DNA from: Rhodobiaceae bacterium
GTDB lineage: Bacteria; Pseudomonadota; Alphaproteobacteria; Rhizobiales; JANQQB01
NCBI GenBank assembly: GCA_028285165.1
Contig: JANQQB010000058.1
Span: forward strand, 1 to 58,937
Reading direction: 5' to 3'
Length of the DNA: 58,937 nucleotides
Shown here piece by piece: positions 49,412 to 57,375 of this stretch. The notes under the pieces are model-generated. The model worked only from the letters and a program-made list of their open reading frames with translations. It was not told where the DNA came from and ran no database searches. Both the position numbers and the translations under genes were made by a program. Numbering within the stretch: the stretch's first letter is position 1; each line of letters opens with the position of its first letter.

Positions 49412-49437
49412 CCAAACAGGGAAACATCCCTGTTTGG
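49412..49437. repeat. Hairpin CCAAACAGGGA-AACA-TCCCTGTTTGG, inverted relative of the preceding hairpin
   Basis: Perfect 11-bp stem; apical 10 nt are the exact reverse complement of those of hairpin 49377-49400. Confidence 0.85.
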
Positions 49438-49514
49438 TGGGCCAAATCTCCTACTTGATCAAAACGGATATTGTAGCGGCGCGGTGAGGCCAGCAAGTCG
49501 AAGAAGGCTGATAC

Positions 49515-49534
49515 TTGAGACTCCTCAGTCTCAA
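49515..49534. repeat. Hairpin TTGAGACT-CCTC-AGTCTCAA
   Basis: Perfect 8-bp stem, tetraloop, 38 bp downstream of the convergent gene's stop. Confidence 0.8.
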
Positions 49535-49572
49535 CACCGGGAGCGATGCGTCTCGTTAGAGAGGGTATCTAC

Positions 49573-50220
49573 CTAACTCATCTCGCGACTTTTGAGGTGT
49601 TCGATCAGTTTTCCGACGATCTCGGCTATGCCTGTTACTTGTTCCACAGTTGGGGAAATGTTGAGATCTCCATGCACGAGTCGATTTCGCCAATCGACCG
49701 CTTCTCTCAGCTTTTCTGCTTGGCTTGGCCTAACCAAACCAGCCCCGGCCAACAGCTCAACGACGCGACCTGGGGTCTGGGGACGTTGGGTATGCTGCGG
49801 ATCGAGCCGACGCGCTAGAGCTTCCAGAACGGCCCAAAGCAAGAGCAGGCTTCCCCGTTGGTCAGTGGAGATTGAGCTTCGCACATTTGACAGAAACTCA
49901 TCGAGACGCTCTGTCTCGACAGCAGGCAAGAGATCCGGTTCGTTGCCGGCATAAACGACTTCAAGCGTCCAGTCGTTGTCATGGGAAATCGCGCTTTTCA
50001 GACGGTCGATTTTATGCGCGATTTCCGGATTACCCTTACTGACGATTTCGACAATCACTTTGGGGTTTCGACCCAGCAGTATGGCGTCAGGCTTGAGGCC
50101 TTTCAGAAAGGCGGGCAGATTTTCCGGTGCTGGACGGCGAACCAGGCGGTAGCCTTGCGCGGTCCACGCGGGTTCATGGAGGTCCAGGACAGCGGTTTCT
50201 GTCTGTTGGGAAACATTCAC
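49573..50220 (-). CDS. Restriction-endonuclease-like (AHJR-like, PD-(D/E)xK-type) protein with HEPN-like C-terminus
   Basis: LHEPAWTAQGYRLVRRPAPENLPAFLKGLKPDAILLGRNPKVIVEIVSKG (PD...E...K) and C-terminal VDWRNRLVHGDL (Rx4H). Confidence 0.6.
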   Translation of the reverse strand: MNVSQQTETAVLDLHEPAWTAQGYRLVRRPAPENLPAFLKGLKPDAILLGRNPKVIVEIVSKGNPEIAHKIDRLKSAISHDNDWTLEVVYAGNEPDLLPAVETERLDEFLSNVRSSISTDQRGSLLLLWAVLEALARRLDPQHTQRPQTPGRVVELLAGAGLVRPSQAEKLREAVDWRNRLVHGDLNISPTVEQVTGIAEIVGKLIEHLKSREMS

Positions 50221-50648
50221 GTGCCGATATCCTCAAGCGGTGCATGTCCGATCCTAACATAGAGTGCAGGGTCATCCGATGCCATGGCTTCAAACAGGAT
50301 CGCGCTCATTGTCTGAAAAGTGTACGTGCTTGTCGGGTCAAAGCGCTGCGCTACGACACGATCAATCAACTCATCGTCCCGATAAACATTGGGCATTAGC
50401 GCGTCCAAAGTCAGTTTGATAATATTGTCGATGTCGCCGGTCATCGCTGATTGCGGAAAATAAAATATTGAAACTGAAAGTCGTGTCTCTTGAAATGACC
50501 AGTTTCCTTCTTCGAGGGAGGCTTTTGCCGCTGCTAATACTCTGTCTTTCCATTCGTTCTTTGCAGAAACGTTGCTGCTCTGGTGGCTAACGGGAGTGCC
50601 AGTTACATAGAATTCAATAGGCAGGTTTGGCCACATGGTTGCTCTCAT
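50217..50648 (-). CDS. RusA-family Holliday junction resolvase-like nuclease
   Basis: IEFYVTGTPVSHQSSN...WKDRVLAAAKASL...TGDIDNIIKLTLDALMPNVYRDDELIDRVVAQRF; ATGA overlap with next gene. Confidence 0.8.
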   Translation of the reverse strand: MRATMWPNLPIEFYVTGTPVSHQSSNVSAKNEWKDRVLAAAKASLEEGNWSFQETRLSVSIFYFPQSAMTGDIDNIIKLTLDALMPNVYRDDELIDRVVAQRFDPTSTYTFQTMSAILFEAMASDDPALYVRIGHAPLEDIGT

Positions 50649-50683
50649 TTAGAACGGTCGGGCCAGCGTATGGGTTCGCCGAT

Positions 50684-50743
50684 AAATATTTCGCGATATT
50701 TTAGATTCCGTTTCCATTATTCGTCTATAAATAGAAAAATCAA
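50684..50743 (-). promoter_or_regulatory. Putative promoter (TTGATT-N16-AATAAT) with downstream inverted repeat AAATAT-N6-ATATTT upstream of the RusA-like gene
   Basis: -35-like TTGATT at 50743-50738, -10-like AATAAT at 50721-50716, IR at 50684-50701. Confidence 0.45.
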
Positions 50744-50878
50744 CATTTTGGGTGTATGCGTGGAATCCCGAATCTGAGTCCTGAATCTGAGTTACAGAGT
50801 GTTCGGTCCAGGTCTCAGGATGCCCGGTTATACCCAGCTGCTATCGAAATGAGCTGCTGTCCATGGCGGGCAAAGCCG

Positions 50879-51268
50879 TTAGCATTCGGTCGAACACTCG
50901 ATCGGAAAGTACCCCTCGTCGCCGGTTCCGGCATCCGCCTCAGGACCCATCGGCGTGAAGAAACAGGTGCGCCGTCCGGTGTGGCAGGCGGCGCCGGTCT
51001 GGTCTACGACGAGGAGGATCGTGTCGCCGTCGCAATCGAGGCGGGCTTCCACGAGGTGCTGGACGTGGCCCGACGTGTCGCCCTTGCGCCAGAATTCCTG
51101 GCGGGAGCGGGACCAGTAGCAGACACGGCCGGTGCGCAACGTCTCGGCCAGCGAGTCAGCCGACATCCAGGCCATCATCAGCACCTCGCCGGTGTCTTTC
51201 TGTTGGGCGATCGCCGGCACCAGGCCGTCGGCATTGAAACGTACGCGGCTCAGATCGAAACCGGTCAT
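50879..51268 (-). CDS. hisI: Phosphoribosyl-AMP cyclohydrolase
   Basis: [46 protein letters not shown]...[27 protein letters not shown]; 129 aa at end of a longer ORF. Confidence 0.95.
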   Translation of the reverse strand: MTGFDLSRVRFNADGLVPAIAQQKDTGEVLMMAWMSADSLAETLRTGRVCYWSRSRQEFWRKGDTSGHVQHLVEARLDCDGDTILLVVDQTGAACHTGRRTCFFTPMGPEADAGTGDEGYFPIECSTEC

Positions 51269-51427
51269 GGCATCCGTCCTTTTCTCGATCGTCGGCTGTG
51301 TATCGGAGGCAAAGCGGAAATGCAAAACCGCAAGGGAGGTCTTGCCGATCGCGGCGTCGTTGATAGTTACAAAAAGGACTGTCACAAACGGGCAACCGAC
51401 CGGAAGCCGTTGGAAAGGGAGGATGCG

Positions 51428-52726
51428 ATGACCAGTGCCTTTATGCCTGGTTTCGGCAACGATTTCGAAACCGAAGCGCTGCCCGGCGCGTTGCCGCGGG
51501 GCCAGAACTCCCCTCAGCGATGCGCCTACGGGCTCTATGCGGAGCAATTGTCCGGCTCGCCGTTCACCGCGCCGCGCGGCGAAAACGAGCGCTCGTGGCT
51601 CTATCGCATGCGTCCCTCGGTCCGGCATACCGGCCGGTTTCAGCGGGTCGACGTGCCGTACTGGAAAACAGCGCCCTGCACCGACGACCACGATATGCCG
51701 CTGGCGCAATTGCGCTGGGGTCCGCCGCCGATGCCGAATGAGACCACGACGTTCGTTACCGGCATCCGGACCATGACGACGGCGGGAGACGTGAACACGC
51801 AGACCGGCATGGCCGCGCATGTCTTTCTGGTGAACGAGTCCATGGTCGACGATTATTTCTACAATGCCGATGCGGAACTCCTGATCGTGCCGCAGGACGG
51901 CGGTCTCATGGTGTTTACCGAACTCGGCAAGATGGACGTCACACCCGGCGAGATCTGCATCGTGCCGCGCGGCATGAAGTTCAAGGTCGAGCTCCTGAAC
52001 GGTCCGGCGCGCGGCTATCTCTGCGAGAATTACGGGGCCAAGTTCACCTTGCCGGACCGCGGGCCGATCGGCGCCAATTGCCTGGCCAATCCGCGCGACT
52101 TCAAGACGCCGATCGCGGCCTATGAAGACAAGACTGCGGCTTGCCGCCTGACCGTCAAATGGTGCGGCAAGTTCTTCCAGACCGAGATCGGCCATTCGCC
52201 GCTCGACGTGGTCGCTTGGCATGGCAATTATGCGCCCTACAAATACGACCTCAGGACGTTCTCACCTGTCGGCGCGCTGATGTTCGACCATCCGGATCCG
52301 TCGATCTTCACCGTCATGACAGCGCCGTCGGAAACGCCGGGCACGGCCAATATCGACTTCGTCATCTTTCCGGAACGCTGGATGGTGGCGGAAAACACGT
52401 TCCGGCCGCCCTGGTACCACCTCAACATCATGTCGGAATTCATGGGCCTGATCTACGGCGTCTATGACGCCAAGCCGGACGGCTTCGTGCCGGGCGGCAT
52501 GAGCCTGCACAATTGCATGCTGCCGCACGGTCCGGATCTCAACGCCTTCACCAAGGCGAGCACGGAAACCTTGAAACCGGAAAAGCTCGGCGGCACGATG
52601 GCGTTCATGTTCGAGACCCGCTTCCCGCAGCATCTCACGGCCTACGCGGCCAATCTGGAAACCCTGCAGGACGACTACATCGACTGCTGGGCGGGACTGG
52701 ACAAGACTTTCGACGGCACGCCGTAA
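51428..52726 (+). CDS. hmgA: Homogentisate 1,2-dioxygenase
   Basis: [44 protein letters not shown]...[13 protein letters not shown]...[12 protein letters not shown]. Confidence 0.96.
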   Translation: MTSAFMPGFGNDFETEALPGALPRGQNSPQRCAYGLYAEQLSGSPFTAPRGENERSWLYRMRPSVRHTGRFQRVDVPYWKTAPCTDDHDMPLAQLRWGPPPMPNETTTFVTGIRTMTTAGDVNTQTGMAAHVFLVNESMVDDYFYNADAELLIVPQDGGLMVFTELGKMDVTPGEICIVPRGMKFKVELLNGPARGYLCENYGAKFTLPDRGPIGANCLANPRDFKTPIAAYEDKTAACRLTVKWCGKFFQTEIGHSPLDVVAWHGNYAPYKYDLRTFSPVGALMFDHPDPSIFTVMTAPSETPGTANIDFVIFPERWMVAENTFRPPWYHLNIMSEFMGLIYGVYDAKPDGFVPGGMSLHNCMLPHGPDLNAFTKASTETLKPEKLGGTMAFMFETRFPQHLTAYAANLETLQDDYIDCWAGLDKTFDGTP

Positions 52727-52773
52727 TACCAACGGTGATACCCCTTGCCGTCCTTTGCTTCTGAGAGAATTCG

Positions 52774-53787
52774 ATGAAACTTGCCACCTTGAAGACCGGC
52801 GCCCGCGACGGGCGCCTTGTCGTTGTCTCGAACGACCTGACACGCTGTACCTCGGCAGAGCTGATCGCGCCGACCCTGCAGGCCGCGCTCGACGATTGGG
52901 CCCATGCCGCGCCGAAGCTGGAGGCGCTGGCGCACGACCTGGAACTCGACGCGGTGCCGAGCGAACGATTCCACGAGCACGACGCTTTGTCGCCGCTTCC
53001 ACGCGCTTATCAATGGGCCGACGGCTCGGCCTATGTGAATCACGTGGAACTGGTGCGCAAGGCGCGCGGCGCGGAAATGCCGGCGACGTTCTGGACCGAT
53101 CCGCTGATGTATCAGGGCGGGTCGGATGCCTTTCTGGCCCCGCGGGATCCGATCCTGATGGCGGACGAGGCCTGGGGCATCGACATGGAAGGCGAGGTCG
53201 CGGTCATCGTCGACGATGTGCCGATGGGCGTCAGCGTGGAGGCGGCCGGCGACCACATCAAACTGATCATGCTGGTCAACGACGTGTCGCTGCGCGGCCT
53301 GATCCCGGCGGAACTCGGTAAGGGATTCGGCTTCTTCCAGGCCAAGCCGTCGTCCGCATTCTCACCGGTTGCCGTCACGCCGGATGCGCTCGGCGATGCC
53401 TGGGACGGCGGAAGACTGAACCTGCCGCTCCGGGTCGACTACAACGGCCAGGCCTTCGGCCGCGCCGAAGCCGGTGTCGACATGACCTTCGACTTTCCGC
53501 AATTGATTGCCCATGCCGCCAAGACGCGACCGCTGTCGGCCGGCGCCATCATCGGTTCGGGCACGGTGTCCAATAAGCTCGACGGCGGACCTGGCAAACC
53601 GGTAACCGACGGCGGGGTCGGATTTTCCTGCATCGCGGAGATCCGGATGATCGAAACCATCAATGACGGCGCGGCGACAACGCCGTTCATGCGGTTTGGC
53701 GACATTGTGCGCATCGAAATGCATGACCGGGACGGGCACTCGATCTTCGGTGCGATCGAACAGCGGGTTGAAGCATACACATCCTGA
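52774..53787 (+). CDS. Fumarylacetoacetate hydrolase family protein
   Basis: MKLATLKTGARDGRLVVVS; FAH-fold metal-site motifs (WGIDMEGEVAVIVDDVP); next to hmgA. Confidence 0.92.
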   Translation: MKLATLKTGARDGRLVVVSNDLTRCTSAELIAPTLQAALDDWAHAAPKLEALAHDLELDAVPSERFHEHDALSPLPRAYQWADGSAYVNHVELVRKARGAEMPATFWTDPLMYQGGSDAFLAPRDPILMADEAWGIDMEGEVAVIVDDVPMGVSVEAAGDHIKLIMLVNDVSLRGLIPAELGKGFGFFQAKPSSAFSPVAVTPDALGDAWDGGRLNLPLRVDYNGQAFGRAEAGVDMTFDFPQLIAHAAKTRPLSAGAIIGSGTVSNKLDGGPGKPVTDGGVGFSCIAEIRMIETINDGAATTPFMRFGDIVRIEMHDRDGHSIFGAIEQRVEAYTS

Positions 53788-53831
53788 TCCGGCCTGAGAC
53801 CGGACGGCAACAGACAGGCGGGAGGAGTTTC

Positions 53832-54782
53832 ATGGCAAAGGCATTTGCATCCCAGGGGGACATGCAGGCCAAGACGATTTCGTTCACCGAGATCGGCGAT
53901 CGGCTTTACGCATTCACGGCCGAGGGCGACCCGAATACGGGCGTGATCATCGGCGATGACGGTGTGATGATCGTCGACGCCCAGGCAACGCCGATGATGG
54001 CGGAATGGGTGATCGAAAAGATTCGCGGCGTGACCGACCTGCCGATCAAATATGTCGTGCTGTCGCATTATCACGCCGTGCGGGTGCTTGGCGCTTCGGC
54101 CTACGACGCCGAACAGGTCATCGCGTCCGACACCTGCCGGTCGATGATCCATGAACGCGGCCAGGAAGACTGGGATTCCGAATTCGCACGGTTTCCGCGG
54201 CTGTTCCAGAACGCGGATACCATTCCCGGCCTGACCTGGCCGAGCCTGACCTTTTCGGACTCCATGACGCTCTATCTCGGCTCGCGCCGGGTCGACCTGA
54301 TGCATCTGGGCCGGGCGCATACGGCCGGCGACATCGTTGCCTGGGTTCCGGACGAGCGGGTCATGTTTACCGGCGACATCGTCGAGTATCATTCGGCCTG
54401 TTATTGCGGCGATGCGCATTACGGCGACTGGCCGGAGACGCTCGCAGCGATCGACGCCTACGAACCGCAATCGATCGCACCGGGTCGGGGTGATGCACTG
54501 GTCGGCCCCGAAAAGGTCGAGGAAGCCCTGATCAACACCGCCGATTTCGTCACATCCACCTATCGCGCGGTGGAACGGGTGACGGCGCGCGGCGGTTCGC
54601 TGAAGGAGGCGATGGCGGCCTGCCGCGCCGCGTGCGATCCGAAGTTCGGCGATTACGCAATCTATGAACATTGCCTGCCGTTCAATGTCGCCCGCGCCTA
54701 TGACGAAGCGCTCGGCATCGATACGCCGCGCATCTGGACGGCGGCGCGCGACCAGGAGATGTGGGCGGCGCTGCAGGATTGA
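53832..54782 (+). CDS. MBL-fold protein with degenerate metal-binding motif
   Basis: LSHYHAVRVLG in place of HxHxDH; GRAHTAGDIVAW, MFTGDIVEY retained; PGRGD in place of PGHG. Confidence 0.85.
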   Translation: MAKAFASQGDMQAKTISFTEIGDRLYAFTAEGDPNTGVIIGDDGVMIVDAQATPMMAEWVIEKIRGVTDLPIKYVVLSHYHAVRVLGASAYDAEQVIASDTCRSMIHERGQEDWDSEFARFPRLFQNADTIPGLTWPSLTFSDSMTLYLGSRRVDLMHLGRAHTAGDIVAWVPDERVMFTGDIVEYHSACYCGDAHYGDWPETLAAIDAYEPQSIAPGRGDALVGPEKVEEALINTADFVTSTYRAVERVTARGGSLKEAMAACRAACDPKFGDYAIYEHCLPFNVARAYDEALGIDTPRIWTAARDQEMWAALQD

Positions 54783-54824
54783 GCGCTTCGGAACGCCAAG
54801 ACGGCAAAGCCAGGGGAGGCCCGA

Positions 54825-56444
54825 ATGCCCCGATATGCCTATGAACCGTTTCCTTACACAACGCCGCCGGAGCTCGCCGGCGGCGTGCCGAGCGATGCGC
54901 CCGTGCTCATTGTCGGTGCCGGTCCGATCGGTCTGGCTGCGGCCATCGATCTGGCGCTGCACGGCGTCAAATCGGTCGTGCTCGACGACAACAACGTGGT
55001 GTCGGTCGGCTCGCGCGCCATTTGCTGGGCGAAACGCACGCTGGAGATCTTCGACCGGCTCGGCGTCGGCGACCGGATGGTCGAAAAGGGCGTGACCTGG
55101 AAGGTCGGGCGGCTGTTCCATCGGGACCGGGAGGTCTATTCCTTCGATCTCTTGCCGGAAGACGGCCACAAAATGCCGGCCTTCATCAACCTCCAGCAAT
55201 ATTACGTCGAACAATATCTCGTCGAACGCTGCGCCGATTTCCCCGACCTGATCGATCTGCGCTGGGTCAACCGCGTGGTTGGAATCCACCGGGACGATAC
55301 GGGCGTGACAGCCGATATCGAAACGCCGGACGGCTCCTACACGCTCAACGCCGCCTATCTGCTCGCCTGCGACGGCGCAAAATCGGCAATCCGCGGCATG
55401 ATGGACCTGGATTTCGCCGGCCGCATCTTCGAGGAACGCTTTCTGATCGCCGACGTGGAAATGAAGGCGGATTTTCCGTCCGAACGCTGGTTCTGGTTCG
55501 AACCCCCGTTCCATAAGGGCCAGTCGGCTCTCCTGCACAAACAGCCGGACGACATCTACCGGATCGACCTGCAACTCGGCTGGGACGCGGATCCGGAAGA
55601 GGAAAAGAAACCGGAAAACGTCATTCCGCGCATAAAGGCGGTGGTCGGAGACCGGCCGTTCGATCTCGACTGGGTGTCGGTCTACACCTTCCAGTGCCGA
55701 CGCCTTGAACGGTTTGTGCATGACCGGGTGATCTTCGTCGGGGACAGCGCCCACATCGTCTCGCCGTTCGGCGCCCGGGGCGGCAATGGCGGCATTCAGG
55801 ATGTCGACAATCTGGTGTGGAAGCTGGCGGCGGTCCTGAAGGGCACGGCCCCGGCGGGACTGCTTGAGACCTATAATGCGGAACGCATTCACGGGGCCGA
55901 CGAAAACATCCTGAACTCGGCGCGCACGACAAGTTTCATGACGCCGAAAACGACGAACGAGGCGCTGTTTCGCGAGGCCGTGCTCGACCTTGCCGGAGAA
56001 TTGCCGTTTGCCCGCAAACTCGTCAATTCAGGGCGGTTGTCGCAACCCTGTTCGCTGGAGGGGTTCGACCTGCAGACGCCGGCCGACGACGGGCCCGGCC
56101 TGACGCCCGGTCTTTGCTGTCCGGATGCGCCGCTGGTCGGCACGGCTCCCGGTGCGAATGACGACAATTGGCTGCTCAATCACCTGGGCGGCGATTTCCG
56201 GGTGCTGACGCTTTCGGCCGACGATGAGGCGCCGGCAACGGATCGCCTTCCCGAAATCCGGGTCGCCCGCAATCGCAACGGGCGCGAGGCGACGTTGATC
56301 GACCGCACTGGCCAGGCATTCGAGCGATACGGATCGCATGTTTCCTACCTGATCCGACCCGATCAGCACATCGCCGCGCGGTTCGCGCCGGGCGACGGAG
56401 CTGCGCTCGATGCCGCTCTCGAACGTGCCACAGGGAGGACCTGA
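54825..56444 (+). CDS. FAD-dependent aromatic hydroxylase/monooxygenase
   Basis: VLIVGAGPIGLAAAIDLALHGVKSVVLDD, DRVIFVGDSAHIVSPFGARGGNGGIQDVDNLVWKLAAVL. Confidence 0.9.
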   Translation: MPRYAYEPFPYTTPPELAGGVPSDAPVLIVGAGPIGLAAAIDLALHGVKSVVLDDNNVVSVGSRAICWAKRTLEIFDRLGVGDRMVEKGVTWKVGRLFHRDREVYSFDLLPEDGHKMPAFINLQQYYVEQYLVERCADFPDLIDLRWVNRVVGIHRDDTGVTADIETPDGSYTLNAAYLLACDGAKSAIRGMMDLDFAGRIFEERFLIADVEMKADFPSERWFWFEPPFHKGQSALLHKQPDDIYRIDLQLGWDADPEEEKKPENVIPRIKAVVGDRPFDLDWVSVYTFQCRRLERFVHDRVIFVGDSAHIVSPFGARGGNGGIQDVDNLVWKLAAVLKGTAPAGLLETYNAERIHGADENILNSARTTSFMTPKTTNEALFREAVLDLAGELPFARKLVNSGRLSQPCSLEGFDLQTPADDGPGLTPGLCCPDAPLVGTAPGANDDNWLLNHLGGDFRVLTLSADDEAPATDRLPEIRVARNRNGREATLIDRTGQAFERYGSHVSYLIRPDQHIAARFAPGDGAALDAALERATGRT

Positions 56445-56445
56445 C

Positions 56446-56670
56446 ATGGGTTCTGAAATGATGATTGGTCCGGATCGATTTGCCGGCAAAGGAGATGACT
56501 TTTATGACGCTCTCATGGCCGCCCATGCCAATTTGACGGACCGTCAGAGTGCCGCACTCAATGCCCGGCTCGTGCTGATCCTGGCCAACCGGATCGGTGA
56601 TTTGGACGTGCTTCAAGCCGCCTTGACGGCGGCATCCGCCACGCTGCCGGATACGGATCCGGTCTTGTAA
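56446..56670 (+). CDS. DUF2783 domain protein (74 aa)
   Basis: MGSEMMIGPDRFAGKGDDFYDALMAAHANLTDRQSAALNARLVLILANRIGDLDVLQAALTAA; starts 1 nt after the upstream stop. Confidence 0.8.
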   Translation: MGSEMMIGPDRFAGKGDDFYDALMAAHANLTDRQSAALNARLVLILANRIGDLDVLQAALTAASATLPDTDPVL

Positions 56671-56695
56671 CATCTGACTTGAAGGAAATCTCCCG

Positions 56696-57337
56696 ATGAG
56701 CGATGTCAATCTGTACGACTATTGGCGATCCTCGGCGAGTTATCGGGTGCGTATCGCCCTCAATCTTCTCGGCATCGCCTATACGGCTGTTCCGATCGAT
56801 CTCACACAAAAGGTGCACCTGACGGAAGCGCACATGACGCGCAACCCGCAAGGCTTCGTTCCGGCTCTGGAAATCGACGGAAAACTTCTGACGCAGTCGC
56901 TGGCCATTCTGGAATATCTGTCGGAGACTCGCGGAAACGGCGCCCTGGTGCCGACCGAGATCAACGCACGAACACGCGTGCGGACGCTTTCCCACGCCAT
57001 CGCCATGGACATCCATCCGATCTGCAATCTGAATGTCGTGACCCATGTCATGGACATCACGGGCGGCGGCGATCAGGCGCGGCTCGACTGGATGCAGCAT
57101 TTCATCGGTCGCGGGCTCGCCGGGTTCGAGAGGTTGCTGAACGACGGCCGCACGGGCACGTTCTGTCACGGCGATGCGCCGACGATGGCCGATTGCTGCC
57201 TGGTGCCGCAGATCTACAATGCGCGGCGCTGGCAGGTCGACCTGTCGGGACTGCCGGCGATTGCCCGGATCGTCGAGGCCTGCGAGGCGCTGCCGGCCTT
57301 CGCCACCGCGCATCCGGACGCGGTCGGCGCACCGTAG
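56696..57337 (+). CDS. maiA: Maleylacetoacetate isomerase
   Basis: LYDYWRSSASYRVRIALNLLGIAY...NPQGFVPALEIDGKLLTQSLAILEYL; GST zeta type. Confidence 0.94.
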   Translation: MSDVNLYDYWRSSASYRVRIALNLLGIAYTAVPIDLTQKVHLTEAHMTRNPQGFVPALEIDGKLLTQSLAILEYLSETRGNGALVPTEINARTRVRTLSHAIAMDIHPICNLNVVTHVMDITGGGDQARLDWMQHFIGRGLAGFERLLNDGRTGTFCHGDAPTMADCCLVPQIYNARRWQVDLSGLPAIARIVEACEALPAFATAHPDAVGAP

Positions 57338-57342
57338 CGCGG

Positions 57343-57367
57343 AGGGGTTCCGATAAGCGGAACCCCT
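57343..57367. terminator. Bidirectional stem-loop AGGGGTTCCG-ATAAG-CGGAACCCCT between maiA and convergent dehydratase gene
   Basis: Perfect 10-bp arms between convergent genes. Confidence 0.8.
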
Positions 57368-57375
57368 TGCATGCC

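Noticed and set aside
49454-49463. TTGATCAA near the hairpin array as an FNR site
   Set aside because: Lacks the required 4-bp spacer; not next to a promoter in the right orientation.
50879-52222. 447-aa ORF as a single protein
   Set aside because: Only the last 129 aa (50879-51268) is real (HisI); the rest is antisense to hmgA.
53439-55892. 817-aa minus-strand ORF spanning fahA, MBL and FAD genes
   Set aside because: Crosses three strongly supported plus-strand genes and has no domain signal; long open antisense frame due to GC bias.
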